Positions 27,423 through 35,978 of a stretch of DNA of 64,000 bases are shown piece by piece. A program made the position numbers and the translations under genes. The notes below the pieces were generated by a model, which had not been told where the DNA came from, searched no databases, and worked only from the letters and a program-made list of their open reading frames with translations. The stretch's first letter is position 1. Each line of letters starts with the position of its first letter. Source of the stretch: Mycobacterium malmoense (GTDB lineage Bacteria; Actinomycetota; Actinomycetes; Mycobacteriales; Mycobacteriaceae); assembly GCF_019645855.1 (NCBI RefSeq), contig NZ_CP080999.1:5022001-5086000 (forward strand). The letters run 5' to 3'.

Positions 27423-27821
27423 TCAACCGGAGAAGGGGTCGCGCAGGGTGATTCGCTCGAATTTGCGGAAGTCTCGATCATGGGTCCAGATGGTGGAGAT
27501 GCTGGTTCATGAGCGCGACAAGGTGGGCGTCAGGCACCAGGTTGCCGCGGCAAGACCGTGTCGGCCAGTCGCCGATAGATCGGCCAGAATCCCTCGGCCT
27601 CGCCGACTTGGCGCACGTGCGGTCGGCAGGTGAGCCAGCGGCGCATCCAGCAATGCGGGATGGGTCACGATGCGCAGGTATCCCAGCGCCACGGGCCACA
27701 GCAAGTAGACGAGGCCGGGCCCGGCCAGGAATCGCTCAACGAGTGCCTTCGCCCGTTCATGGAACGGACTGGCGCGATGCGTTGCGTGCACCAGGACGTT
27801 GACGTCGAAGGTTTCGCTCAT
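27423..27821 (-). pseudogene. vapC: Decayed VapC-type PIN-domain toxin (VapC48-like)
   Basis: The N-terminus MSETFDVNVLVHATH...GPGLVYLLWPVALGYLRIVTHP matches a PIN-domain RNase toxin (VapC48, Rv3697c), but the frame is broken. After APLAHL the homologous sequence moves to a second frame (RQVGEAEGFWPIYRRLADTV), then a third (RGNLVPDAHLVALM), then back to the first (TWTHDRDFRKFERITLRDPF), with stops between. At least three indels are needed, and the segment before RQVGEA looks shortened. The catalytic acids are therefore spread over separate frames and no active toxin is expected. It lies 18 bp after the intact vapB. Confidence 0.85.
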
Positions 27822-27839
27822 GTTGGGTTGTCTGGCTCC

Positions 27840-28079
27840 TCAGCCAGCCGTCTCGCCCGGCTTGTCGAGGACCGCCCAGACCGCGTCCTTATCATCGAGA
27901 TCGATGCGTGGCCGCAGGTCGGCCGTCGTCCAGCGAACCTCCGCATTCGGGCGGGGCGTGACGGAGAGTGCTTGCGCCAGCAGCTCCGAGACGAGCTGTC
28001 CTAACGTTTTACCTTCCTCACGCTGGCGTCGCTTCAACGTCCGCAGTATGTCGGCGTCGAGATCGATCGTGGTCCGCAT
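27840..28079 (-). CDS. vapB: VapB-type antitoxin (ribbon-helix-helix)
   Basis: 79-residue antitoxin. The N-terminal ribbon-helix-helix MRTTIDLDADILRTLKRRQREEGKTLGQLVSELL binds DNA; the C-terminus (RWTTADLRPRIDLDDKDAVWAVLD) is the toxin-binding tail. ATG 28079 is chosen because MRTTIDL is the fixed family start. Equivalent to Rv3697A. Its partner toxin is broken, so it is an orphan antitoxin unless it acts on another VapC. Confidence 0.88.
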   Translation of the reverse strand: MRTTIDLDADILRTLKRRQREEGKTLGQLVSELLAQALSVTPRPNAEVRWTTADLRPRIDLDDKDAVWAVLDKPGETAG

Positions 28080-28166
28080 GCATCGGATGCTGGGTGACCG
28101 GGCACCTGATGCCGCCCTGCTCCAAGCCAGTTGCGTTACCGCCGGTAAGCCTGTTGCATCGGCGTT

Positions 28167-29651
28167 GTGGGCGAAGAGGTCAAGCGCACCACGTATGACC
28201 GCGCGCATCGGCAGGAATACCGGCGCAAGGTAGGGCTATGCCTGGACGTCTTCACGACGATGCTGGCGCAGTCGCGTTTCGATTCGGACCGGCCGCTCAC
28301 CGGCATGGAGATCGAATGCAACCTCGTCGACGCCGACTATCAGCCGGCCATGTCGAATCGGTACGTGCTGGACGCCATCGCCGATCCGGCCTACCAGAGC
28401 GAATTGGGCGCCTACAACATCGAATTCAACGTGCCACCCCGGCCGTTGCCCGGACACACCGGCCTGGACCTGGAGGCCGAGGTGCGGGCCAGCCTGAACG
28501 ACGCGGAGACCAAGGCCAACTCCAGCGGGGCCCACATCGTGATGATCGGGATCCTGCCCACGCTGATGCCCGAACACCTTGACGAGGGCTGGATGAGCGA
28601 GTCGACGCGGTATGCGGCCCTCAACGACTCGATCTTTTCCGCCCGCGGCGAGGACATCCCGATCAACATCGCCGGCCCCGAGCCGCTGAGCTGGCGCGCC
28701 GCGTCCATCGCGCCCGAATCCGCTTGCACCAGCATGCAATTGCACCTGCAGGTAGCCCCGGCGGATTTCGCCGCCAACTGGAACGCGGCCCAGGCGCTGG
28801 CCGGCCCGCAACTGGCGCTGGCCGCCAACTCGCCCTACTTCTTCGGCCATCAGCTGTGGTCGGAAACCCGCATCGAGGTGTTCGCGCAATCCACCGACAC
28901 CCGGCCCGAGGAGCTCAAGTCCCAGGGGGTGCGACCGCGGGTGTGGTTCGGCGAACGGTGGATCGGCTCCGTCCTGGACCTGTTCGAAGAGAACGTCCGC
29001 TACTTCCCGTCCCTGCTGCCCGAGGTGTCCGACGAAGATCCGGTCGCCGAGCTGGCCGCCGGGCGCACCCCGCACCTCGCCGAATTGCGCCTGCACAACG
29101 GCACCGTGTACCGGTGGAACCGGCCGGTGTACGACGTCTTGGAAGTGGACGGGATCCGGCGCCCGCATCTGCGGCTGGAGAACCGGGTGCTGCCGGCCGG
29201 GCCGACCGTCGTCGACATGCTGGCCAACTCGGCCTTTTACTACGGCATGCTGCGTAGCTTGTCCGAGGACGAGGACCCGGTGTGGAACAGGATGAGTTTC
29301 GCTGCGGCGCAAGCCAATTTCCTCGAGGCGGCCCGTCACGGCATCGATGCCCGGCTGCGCTGGCCCGGTCTCGGCGAGGTGACGGCTCGAGAACTGGTGC
29401 TGAACCCCTTGCTGCCGATGGCCCACGAGGGGCTGCGCCGCTGGGGTGTCGACGCCGAGGTGCGCGACCGGTTCCTGGGTGTGATCGAGGGCCGCGCCAG
29501 GACCGGCCGCAACGGCGCGAGCTGGCAGGTGTCCACCGTGCGTACGCTGGAGGACGGCGGCATGAGCCGTCCGGCGGCACTGGCCGAAATGCTGCGGCGC
29601 TACTGCGAGCACATGCACACCAACGAACCGGTGCATACCTGGGACACATAA
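28167..29651 (+). CDS. Glutamate-cysteine ligase-like enzyme (Rv3698-like)
   Basis: 494-residue protein of the carboxylate-amine ligase/GCS2 group. The N-terminal LTGMEIECNLVD, ELGAYNIEFNVPP and a central LHLQVAP region correspond to the ATP/metal-binding core; TPHLAELRLHNGTVYRWNRPVYD is a further conserved block. It probably joins an amino acid carboxylate to an amine, but the substrates are unknown; mycobacteria make mycothiol rather than glutathione. GTG 28167 gives the family start MGEEVKRT. Next to a methyltransferase (18 bp gap), as in Rv3698-Rv3699. Confidence 0.85.
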   Translation: MGEEVKRTTYDRAHRQEYRRKVGLCLDVFTTMLAQSRFDSDRPLTGMEIECNLVDADYQPAMSNRYVLDAIADPAYQSELGAYNIEFNVPPRPLPGHTGLDLEAEVRASLNDAETKANSSGAHIVMIGILPTLMPEHLDEGWMSESTRYAALNDSIFSARGEDIPINIAGPEPLSWRAASIAPESACTSMQLHLQVAPADFAANWNAAQALAGPQLALAANSPYFFGHQLWSETRIEVFAQSTDTRPEELKSQGVRPRVWFGERWIGSVLDLFEENVRYFPSLLPEVSDEDPVAELAAGRTPHLAELRLHNGTVYRWNRPVYDVLEVDGIRRPHLRLENRVLPAGPTVVDMLANSAFYYGMLRSLSEDEDPVWNRMSFAAAQANFLEAARHGIDARLRWPGLGEVTARELVLNPLLPMAHEGLRRWGVDAEVRDRFLGVIEGRARTGRNGASWQVSTVRTLEDGGMSRPAALAEMLRRYCEHMHTNEPVHTWDT

Positions 29652-29669
29652 CAGCGTGGAGGGGAAGCT

Positions 29670-30347
29670 ATGTCGTCCGAAATCATGGACTGGGACAGCG
29701 TGTACCGCGAGCAGGGCGGATTCGGGGGCCCGCCGCCGTGGAACATCGGCGAGCCGCAGCCGGAATTGGCGGCGCTGATCGCCGCGGGCAAGTTCCGCAG
29801 CGACGTGCTGGACGCCGGCTGCGGGTTCGCCGAGCTGTCGTTGGCCCTGGCCGCGCAGGGCTACACCGTGGTGGGCATCGACCTCACGCCGACCGCCGTC
29901 GCGGCGGCCACCAGGGCGGCCGCCGACCGCGGGCTGACCACCGCCAGCTTCGTGCAGGCCGACATCACCTCGTTCAGCGGCTATGACGGTCGGTTCAACA
30001 CGGTGGTCGACAGCACGCTGTTTCACTCGCTGCCGGTCGAGGACCGCGACGGCTACCTGAGCGCGATACGCCGGGCGGCCGCCCCGGGCGCCAGCTATTT
30101 CGTGCTGGTGTTCGCCAAGGGCGCCTTCCCCGCCGCGATGGAACCCAAGCCCAACGAGGTCGACGAGGGCGAGCTGCGCGCCGCGGTCAGCAAGTGCTGG
30201 GAGATCGACGAGATTCGGCCCGCCTACATCCACGCGAACATTCCCCAGGTCTCCGATGCGCCGTTCGAATTTCCGCCGCACGACCGGGACGAAAAGGGCC
30301 GGATGAAGCTGCCGGCCTACCTGCTGACCGCACACAAGGCCGCCTGA
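29670..30347 (+). CDS. SAM-dependent methyltransferase (Rv3699-like)
   Basis: 225-residue class I methyltransferase. Motif I is VLDAGCGFAELSLALA, motif II VVGIDLTPTAV, and NTVVDSTLFHSLP holds the acidic post-motif. The N-terminal MDWDSVYREQGGFGGPPPWNIGEPQPEL resembles thiopurine/tellurite-type methyltransferases. ATG 29670 is preceded by GGAGGGG. Probably co-transcribed with the ligase-like gene. Substrate unknown. Confidence 0.87.
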   Translation: MSSEIMDWDSVYREQGGFGGPPPWNIGEPQPELAALIAAGKFRSDVLDAGCGFAELSLALAAQGYTVVGIDLTPTAVAAATRAAADRGLTTASFVQADITSFSGYDGRFNTVVDSTLFHSLPVEDRDGYLSAIRRAAAPGASYFVLVFAKGAFPAAMEPKPNEVDEGELRAAVSKCWEIDEIRPAYIHANIPQVSDAPFEFPPHDRDEKGRMKLPAYLLTAHKAA

Positions 30348-30365
30348 CGGTTACCTGGCCGCTGT

Positions 30366-30416
30366 CACTCCAGCGTGACACTCGGCACCCGCCGCCACTC
30401 TGGCGTGACGCTCGGC
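30366..30416. repeat. Pair of 21-bp direct repeats, 30-bp period
   Basis: CACTC(C/T)(A/G)GCGTGAC(A/G)CTCGGC occurs at 30366-30386 and 30396-30416, 18 of 21 identical, in the gap between two convergent genes (methyltransferase stop 30347, egtE stop 30418). Role unknown; it may be a repeat-family fragment or part of a terminator. Confidence 0.6.
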
Positions 30417-30417
30417 G

Positions 30418-31563
30418 TCAAGGGGAGGTCGCCGCGGTCGCGGCGATCAGCGCCTCGGCGAAGGTCTCCAGGTCGCCGGCCGTCGTGTCGACGTGCGGCG
30501 AGATCCGCAATACCGGCGCGGTGAGCTCCAGGGGCGCCCGCTGCACGCCGACGAAGGTGGTCAGGATTCGCCGTTCGGTGAGCAGCCAGTCGCGCACCGC
30601 CCGCGGATCGGCACCGTCGACCGGGGCCAGGGTGGTGATCGCGCTCGGCTCCTCGGCCTCCTCGACCACCGCCCACCCCGGCACATCGGCCAGCACCGTG
30701 CGGCTGATGCCGCCCAACTCGGCCAGACGCGCGCGCACCGCCTCGGGTCCCTGCGCCAGATGTTCCCCCAGCGCCAACGAAAAACCCACGCGCGCAGCGA
30801 TATTGGCTTCGCCGAACTCGAGTTGTTGGGCCACCGTCGTCGGTGACGCCCACTCCGGTGCCGCCAGCCTCGGGCGCAAGCGCTGCATCAGATCAGCGCG
30901 CACCGCGAGGGCGCCCACCCCGCGCGGCCCGGCGATCCACTTGCGCGACGACGCGTACGTCACGTCGGCGCCCACCGCGCAGTCCACCTGACCCAGCGCC
31001 TGGGCGGCGTCCACCACCAGCGGCAGCCCCAATTCGCGGCAGAGTTCCGCGACCATCGCCAGCGGTTGCACCACGCCGCTGTGACTGGCCACCGCTGTCA
31101 GGTGGACCAAATCGGGCGGGTCGTTCTGCAGGGCGAAGGCGGCGTCGTCGAGCGCGACCCGGCCATCCTCCAGGGCCGGCAACGGCCGGCGGTCGAATCC
31201 GTGGGCGGCCATCATGGCCAGGTTGGGGCCGTATTCGCCGGGCAGGCAGGCCAGCGTCCTCCGGTCCGCCGGCCAGCCGCCCAGCAGCAGATCCAAAGCG
31301 TTCAGCGAGCCGGTGGTGAACACCACCTCGGCGTCCGGCGTGCCGGAGAGCGCGGCGAACGCGACACGTCCGGCGTCGAGCACGGGGGTGGCCGCCTCGG
31401 CCGCGACGTACCCACCGACTTCGGCCTCGTTGCGCGCGTGCCGGGCGGTGGCGTCGATCACCGCGAGGCTCTGCCGCGAGCAGGCCGCGCTGTCCAGGTG
31501 CAGCCCGGCCACCGGGGGGCGGGCCGCCCGCCATCGGTCGGCCAGCGAACCGCCGTCGCTCAC
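30418..31563 (-). CDS. egtE: Ergothioneine biosynthesis PLP enzyme EgtE
   Basis: PLP-dependent C-S lyase that cleaves hercynyl-cysteine sulfoxide to ergothioneine. The 381 residues have an aminotransferase class V fold: VVFTTGSLNALDLLL, DLVHLTAVASHSGVVQP, LVVDAAQALGQVD (PLP-ring Asp), and the Schiff-base lysine in YASSRKWIAGPRG. GTG 31563 overlaps the egtD stop as GTGA, fixing the start; the longer frame upstream is antisense shadow inside egtD. Last gene of the egt operon. Equivalent to Rv3700c. Confidence 0.93.
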   Translation of the reverse strand: MSDGGSLADRWRAARPPVAGLHLDSAACSRQSLAVIDATARHARNEAEVGGYVAAEAATPVLDAGRVAFAALSGTPDAEVVFTTGSLNALDLLLGGWPADRRTLACLPGEYGPNLAMMAAHGFDRRPLPALEDGRVALDDAAFALQNDPPDLVHLTAVASHSGVVQPLAMVAELCRELGLPLVVDAAQALGQVDCAVGADVTYASSRKWIAGPRGVGALAVRADLMQRLRPRLAAPEWASPTTVAQQLEFGEANIAARVGFSLALGEHLAQGPEAVRARLAELGGISRTVLADVPGWAVVEEAEEPSAITTLAPVDGADPRAVRDWLLTERRILTTFVGVQRAPLELTAPVLRISPHVDTTAGDLETFAEALIAATAATSP

Positions 31564-32534
31564 TTGACGGGCTTGACCGCTAGTGAGAGCCCGAAGTCGC
31601 CCGCGTCGTCGGTCCACCACTGGATGCGACGCAGCCCCGCACCGGCCAATTCGGCGCTCACCCCGTCCGGGCGGAACTTGCACGACACCTCGGTGAGCAT
31701 TTCCTCGCCCTCCGCGAAGTCGACGGTCAGGTCGAGCGCACCCACCCGCACCCGCTGGCGACCGCCGGCGCGCAGCCACATTTCGATGCGTTCCTCGCGC
31801 GCGTTCCAGCGGGCCACGTGCTCGTAGGCGTCGACGTCGAAATCGGCGTCGAGTTGCCGGTTGATCACCGCCAGCACGTTGCGGTTGAACGCCGCCGTCA
31901 CCCCGGCGGCGTCGTCGTAGGCGCGCACCAGCCGCTCGGTGTCCTTGACCAGGTCGGTGCCCAGCAGCAGGCTGTCCCCGGGCCGCATCACCCCGGCCAA
32001 CGTCGAGAGGAACTCCGCGCGCGGCTCGGGCGTGAGATTGCCGATCGTCGACCCCAAGAACACGAACAACCGCCGCCCGCCGCCGGGGATCTCGGTCAGG
32101 TGTTCCTCGAAATCCCCACAGACGGCGTTGATTTCGACGCCCGGGTATTCGCGCTGGATGGCCGTCGCGGTCGCGGACAGCATGCCGGCGTCGACGTCGA
32201 ACGGCACGAATCCGCGCAGCGATCCGCGATCGCGCAACGCGTCCAGCAGCCGCCGGGTCTTCTCCGACGTGCCGGCGCCCAACTCGACCAGGGTGTCGGC
32301 CCCGCTGGCCGACGCGACCTCGGCCGACCGGGCGCGCAGGATCTCGGCCTCGGCACGGGTCGGGTAGTACTCGGGCAGCCGAGTGATCTGGTCGAACAGT
32401 TCGCTGCCCACCGAATCGTAGAACCACTTGGGCGGCAACGACTTCGGAGTCCCGCGCAGGCCCACGGACACGTCACGGCGCAACGCGTGATACGCCGAGT
32501 CGGCGGCGAGGTGGTTGGACAGCGTCAGCGTCAT
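31560..32534 (-). CDS. egtD: L-histidine Nalpha-methyltransferase EgtD
   Basis: Converts histidine to hercynine (trimethyl-histidine) with three SAM, the committed step of ergothioneine synthesis. The 324 residues show PKWFYDSVGSELFDQIT, LPEYYPTRAE, the SAM motif LVELGAGTSEKTR, FVFLGSTIGNL and LGTDLVKD, with EVSCKF near the C-terminus of the histidine pocket. ATG 32534 overlaps the egtC stop (ATGA). Length and motifs agree with characterised mycobacterial EgtD. Confidence 0.96.
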   Translation of the reverse strand: MTLTLSNHLAADSAYHALRRDVSVGLRGTPKSLPPKWFYDSVGSELFDQITRLPEYYPTRAEAEILRARSAEVASASGADTLVELGAGTSEKTRRLLDALRDRGSLRGFVPFDVDAGMLSATATAIQREYPGVEINAVCGDFEEHLTEIPGGGRRLFVFLGSTIGNLTPEPRAEFLSTLAGVMRPGDSLLLGTDLVKDTERLVRAYDDAAGVTAAFNRNVLAVINRQLDADFDVDAYEHVARWNAREERIEMWLRAGGRQRVRVGALDLTVDFAEGEEMLTEVSCKFRPDGVSAELAGAGLRRIQWWTDDAGDFGLSLAVKPVK

Positions 32535-33253
32535 CGAGATCCTTTCGGTGGTCCAAATGGGTCCAAAGAAGAAACCGTGACCCGCTGCGGCGTGACTTCG
32601 ACGAGGTGACGGTCCGGCACGTCCTCCCAGTCCGGGTCGTCGTCATACGGCTCGCTGGCCAGCACCACACCGTCGTCGCGGCGCAGGATGGACAACGTGT
32701 CTCCCCACGCGGTGGCCAGCAGCCGAGAGCCATTGGCGGCCAACACGTTAAGCCGTGCGAGAGGATCGGCCGTCCCGATCTCGACGATCGTGTCGCCCAG
32801 CGCGTCGAGCCCGCGCGCGAAGACGGTGGCCGCGAGCACGGCGCTGTCGCAGACCGATTCGGCCGACGAGGTCGGCGGCAGCACGGCGCGGTCGACAATG
32901 CCGTTGTGCGACAACAGCCACCGGCCGTCGGTGAACGGCGCCGTCGCGCTGGCCTCGATCGGCATGCCGACGCTCGCCGAGCGCACCGCGGCCACCACGC
33001 AGTGGCTGCGCAGCGCCGGTGCGACCGAGCCGAACGACACGTCGCCCCATAGCGGCGCCGAGCTGCGCCAGCGCCGCGGCGTGTCACCTTTCAAAGAGCG
33101 ATGGAAAAACCCGACGCCCCAACCGTCGGCGTTGAGCAGGCCGTGCTTTTGCCGGCGCGGGGCATAGGACTGCACCCGAAGACCGTGCGGCGGATCCAGC
33201 ACCAGGGAAGCGACCGAGACGTCGGCACCCAGCCAGCCGAGGTGACGGCACAT
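32531..33253 (-). CDS. egtC: Gamma-glutamyl-hercynylcysteine sulfoxide hydrolase EgtC
   Basis: Ntn-type class II glutamine amidotransferase-like hydrolase that removes the glutamate from gamma-glutamyl-hercynylcysteine sulfoxide. After Met removal Cys2 (MCRHLGWLG) is the N-terminal nucleophile. Conserved blocks are KHGLLNADGWGVGFFH, VVAAVRSASVG and LLSHNGIVD. 240 residues. ATG 33253 overlaps the egtB stop by one base (TGATG), which with the Cys2 requirement fixes the start. Confidence 0.94.
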   Translation of the reverse strand: MCRHLGWLGADVSVASLVLDPPHGLRVQSYAPRRQKHGLLNADGWGVGFFHRSLKGDTPRRWRSSAPLWGDVSFGSVAPALRSHCVVAAVRSASVGMPIEASATAPFTDGRWLLSHNGIVDRAVLPPTSSAESVCDSAVLAATVFARGLDALGDTIVEIGTADPLARLNVLAANGSRLLATAWGDTLSILRRDDGVVLASEPYDDDPDWEDVPDRHLVEVTPQRVTVSSLDPFGPPKGSR

Positions 33254-34542
33254 CAGGCGGGATCCTCGACGGGCCACGCCAACCGGACGCCGGAGAAGAT
33301 CTGGCGGCGGTACGGATGGTCCCAGTTGCGGAAACTGGGCCGCAGGATGGCGGGCTCCACGGCCCACGAGCCGCCCCGCAGCACCCGGTAGTCGCCGTCG
33401 AAGAACGGTTGCGAGTAGCGCTCGTAGATCATCGGGACGAAACCCGGCCAGGGCCGCAGCGGCGAGGAGGTCCACTCCCAGACGTCGCCCAGCATCTGCT
33501 CCACCCCGTAGGCCGACGCGCCGGCCGGGTAGGCGCCGACGGGCGCCGGACGCAGCGCGTTGCCACCCAGGTTGACAAGGTTTTCCGCGGGATCCGTTGC
33601 ACCCCACGGGTAACGACGCCGGGAACCGGTCGCCGGATCCCACGCGCACGCCTTCTCCCACTCCATCTCGCTGGGCAGCCGGGCACCGGCCCAGGCCGCA
33701 TAGGCCTCGGCCTCGAAGTAGCTGACGTGCTGCACCGGCTCGTCGGGGGGAACGTCTTCGACGTAGCCGAACCTGGCGCGGGTTCGCCCGTCGGGACTCC
33801 AGAACTGCGGCGCGGTCAGGCCCGCGCTCTGCCGGTGTTGCCAGCCGCGCTCGGACCACCAGCGCGGCTGGTCGTAGCCGCCGTCGTCGATGAACTGTCG
33901 CCATTCGCCGTTGGTGACCGGAACCCGGCCGATCCGGAACGCGGGTAGGTCGACGACGTGGGCGGGGCGTTCGTTGTCCAGCGAATACGGTTCGCTCGCG
34001 GCGTCCACGCCCAGCACGAACGGGCCGCCGGGGACCAGCACCGACGTGCCGGCCACCGCCGGGCGGCCGGCCGGCACAATCGACGCGTCGCGCAGCAGCG
34101 GGGCGCCGGGGCGCAGGTTCAACGCCTGCAGCATGGTCTCGTCGTGCTGGTTTTCGTGGCTGACCACCATGCCGTAGACGAAGCCGTCGCCGCCTTCGGG
34201 CAGGGCATCCAGGGCGTCCAGCGCCGCGGACCGCACGGTCCGGCAATACGACCGCGCCCGCTCGGGGGACAGCAGCGGCAATTCGACGCGGCTGGCGCGG
34301 GAGTGTTCGAAGGCGTCGTAGAGTCCGTCGACGGCCGGCGGCAAAATCCCGGGCCGGGCCGGATCGCCGCCGCGCAACAGCCACAGCTCTTCTTGCTGGC
34401 CGATGTGCGCCAGGTCCCACACCAGCGGGCTCATCAGCGGGTCGTATTGCCGGCGTAGTTCGGCGTCGTCGAAGTCCACCAGCCGCAACGTCCGCGTCCG
34501 CGCGCGCGCCAAATCGTCGGCAAGCTTGTCCCGGAGAGTCAC
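33253..34542 (-). CDS. egtB: Hercynine oxygenase EgtB (iron-dependent sulfoxide synthase)
   Basis: Non-heme iron enzyme that joins gamma-glutamylcysteine to hercynine with O2. The N-terminal DinB-like domain supplies iron ligands in LAHIGQQEELW and HENQHDE; the C-terminal formylglycine-generating-enzyme-like domain contains the substrate pocket (GGPFVLGVD, GRVPVTNGEW, RLPSEMEWEKA, LGDVWEWTSS, RVLRGGSW). 429 residues from GTG 34542, which overlaps the egtA stop (GTGA); extension beyond this has no family match. Confidence 0.95.
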   Translation of the reverse strand: MTLRDKLADDLARARTRTLRLVDFDDAELRRQYDPLMSPLVWDLAHIGQQEELWLLRGGDPARPGILPPAVDGLYDAFEHSRASRVELPLLSPERARSYCRTVRSAALDALDALPEGGDGFVYGMVVSHENQHDETMLQALNLRPGAPLLRDASIVPAGRPAVAGTSVLVPGGPFVLGVDAASEPYSLDNERPAHVVDLPAFRIGRVPVTNGEWRQFIDDGGYDQPRWWSERGWQHRQSAGLTAPQFWSPDGRTRARFGYVEDVPPDEPVQHVSYFEAEAYAAWAGARLPSEMEWEKACAWDPATGSRRRYPWGATDPAENLVNLGGNALRPAPVGAYPAGASAYGVEQMLGDVWEWTSSPLRPWPGFVPMIYERYSQPFFDGDYRVLRGGSWAVEPAILRPSFRNWDHPYRRQIFSGVRLAWPVEDPA

Positions 34543-35819
34543 GGGCCCCCTTGCGTCAATCGCGCGGCCCTCGAAACCTCTGCCGCGATGCCGTGCTCGA
34601 TCACTTGGTCGGAAAAGTCGTCGCCGGGACATCGGCCCTGCTCGACGCTGCCGACCAGCCGCTGCATCGCGTCGGTGAGCTCGGCCGGCGCCCTCTCGGC
34701 GGCGACGGCCACACACGTGTTGGCGGCCTCATACAGCCGCCGGTCACGCAGACCGACCCGGGCCGCGGTGTCCCAGGCGGTGGCCACCGGTTCGACGGCC
34801 TCGGCCGCGATGTCGGCGGCGACCGGGTCGTCGAGCAGGGCCACCAGCGTGAACACCACGGCGGGCCAGAAGGCGTCCGGGGCGCTGTCGAGGTAGCGGA
34901 TTTCCAGCCACCGCCTCGGGCGCACCGGCGGGAACAGTGTGGTCAGGTGGTATTCCAGGTCGGGGATGGTCGGGCGGCGACCGCCGAGCAACACCCGGCC
35001 GTCCACCCAGTCGGCGAAGGGCACCCAATGCGTGACCGCCGCCGCGTCCGGGTTGTGCACCAGCATCACCGGGGCCTTGAGCGCGTAGCGCGCCCAGTCG
35101 GTGGCGGGGTCGTCGCCGCTGGCACCCAGGATGGGCCCACAGCGCGCCGAGTCCATCTGGCCCCACACCCGCTGCCGGGTGGAGACCCAACCGGTGAACT
35201 CGCCGCCCAGCATCGGGGAGTTGGCGGCGATCGCGATCATCGTGGGCCCCAGCGCGTGCGCCAGCCGTACCCGCGCCGCCCATCCGTCCTGCGGCCCGGC
35301 ATCCAGATTGACCTGAATCGACGCGGTGGACGTCATCATCGCCGCGCCCGCTTCCCCGGAGCGGCTGGCACCGAAGAACTGTTCCATGGCGCGGTAGCGC
35401 GCGCCCGGGTTGACGCGCTTGGGCGGCCGCAGCGGATCCGCCCCGAGGAAGACCAAGCCCAGCCCGGCGTCGGCGAAGGCCGACCGGAGCACGGCCTGGT
35501 CTCGATTCATCGCACCGATGGCGGCCACCACGCCGTCGATGGGCGGCCCGGACAGTTCGACGGCGCCGCCCGGTTCCACGGTGATCCGGCTGCCGCCGGG
35601 CAGAGCCGGCAGAACGCCGAGGACCTCGCTGATCTCGTCCCAGCTTGGCCTGCGGTAGGGGTCCGCCGGGTCGTGACAGTGCCCTTCCATCTCCAGGCCG
35701 ACGCACCGCACGGGGGAATCCCGCAGGCAGCCGTCGGCGATGTAATGCGCGGCGGCCGAGGAGTCGGCGATCTCGGCGGTATCCGGTTGCGCGGCGGCGC
35801 TGATAGCGGCGAGCGTCAT
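34539..35819 (-). CDS. egtA: Glutamate-cysteine ligase EgtA
   Basis: ATP-dependent formation of gamma-glutamylcysteine, the sulfur donor substrate for EgtB. 426 residues with the GCS2 core: VGLEMEGHCHD near the N-terminus, ITVEPGGAVELSGPP, ARYRAMEQFFG, and TSTASIQVNLDAGP. ATG 35819 follows GAAGGGA at good spacing. First gene of the five-gene egt operon, in which every junction overlaps by 1-4 bp. Also known as gshA (Rv3704c). Confidence 0.94.
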   Translation of the reverse strand: MTLAAISAAAQPDTAEIADSSAAAHYIADGCLRDSPVRCVGLEMEGHCHDPADPYRRPSWDEISEVLGVLPALPGGSRITVEPGGAVELSGPPIDGVVAAIGAMNRDQAVLRSAFADAGLGLVFLGADPLRPPKRVNPGARYRAMEQFFGASRSGEAGAAMMTSTASIQVNLDAGPQDGWAARVRLAHALGPTMIAIAANSPMLGGEFTGWVSTRQRVWGQMDSARCGPILGASGDDPATDWARYALKAPVMLVHNPDAAAVTHWVPFADWVDGRVLLGGRRPTIPDLEYHLTTLFPPVRPRRWLEIRYLDSAPDAFWPAVVFTLVALLDDPVAADIAAEAVEPVATAWDTAARVGLRDRRLYEAANTCVAVAAERAPAELTDAMQRLVGSVEQGRCPGDDFSDQVIEHGIAAEVSRAARLTQGGP

Positions 35820-35835
35820 ATCACGATCCCTTCGG

Positions 35836-35853
35836 GCCCGAACATGCCCGAAC
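35836..35853. promoter_or_regulatory. 10-bp-phased direct repeat upstream of the egt operon
   Basis: GCCCGAAC occurs at 35836-35843 and again at 35846-35853, exactly one helical turn apart, 17-34 bp upstream of the egtA start. Such phasing fits a dimeric regulator site or a 5' UTR element, but no known regulator motif is recognised. Confidence 0.3.
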
Positions 35854-35978
35854 GTGGCCTGCGGACCGCTTGTTGCGCAGCTAACGGAAAAATAATCGCC
35901 ACTACTTCATCTCGCGGACTGCCCCGAAATATTCCCGTCTCCGCCGGACTGTCCAGTCACGGCCTACCGGAATCCACG

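Noticed and set aside
28236..30335. 699-codon open frame antisense to the ligase and methyltransferase genes
   Set aside because: High-GC shadow frame; rich in His/Gln/Arg/Gly with no domain motif, while the sense strand encodes clear families.
32531..34420. Single 629-codon frame spanning egtC and antisense-phase egtB
   Set aside because: egtC starts at ATG 33253 with its required Cys2; the upstream part is an out-of-phase reading of egtB.
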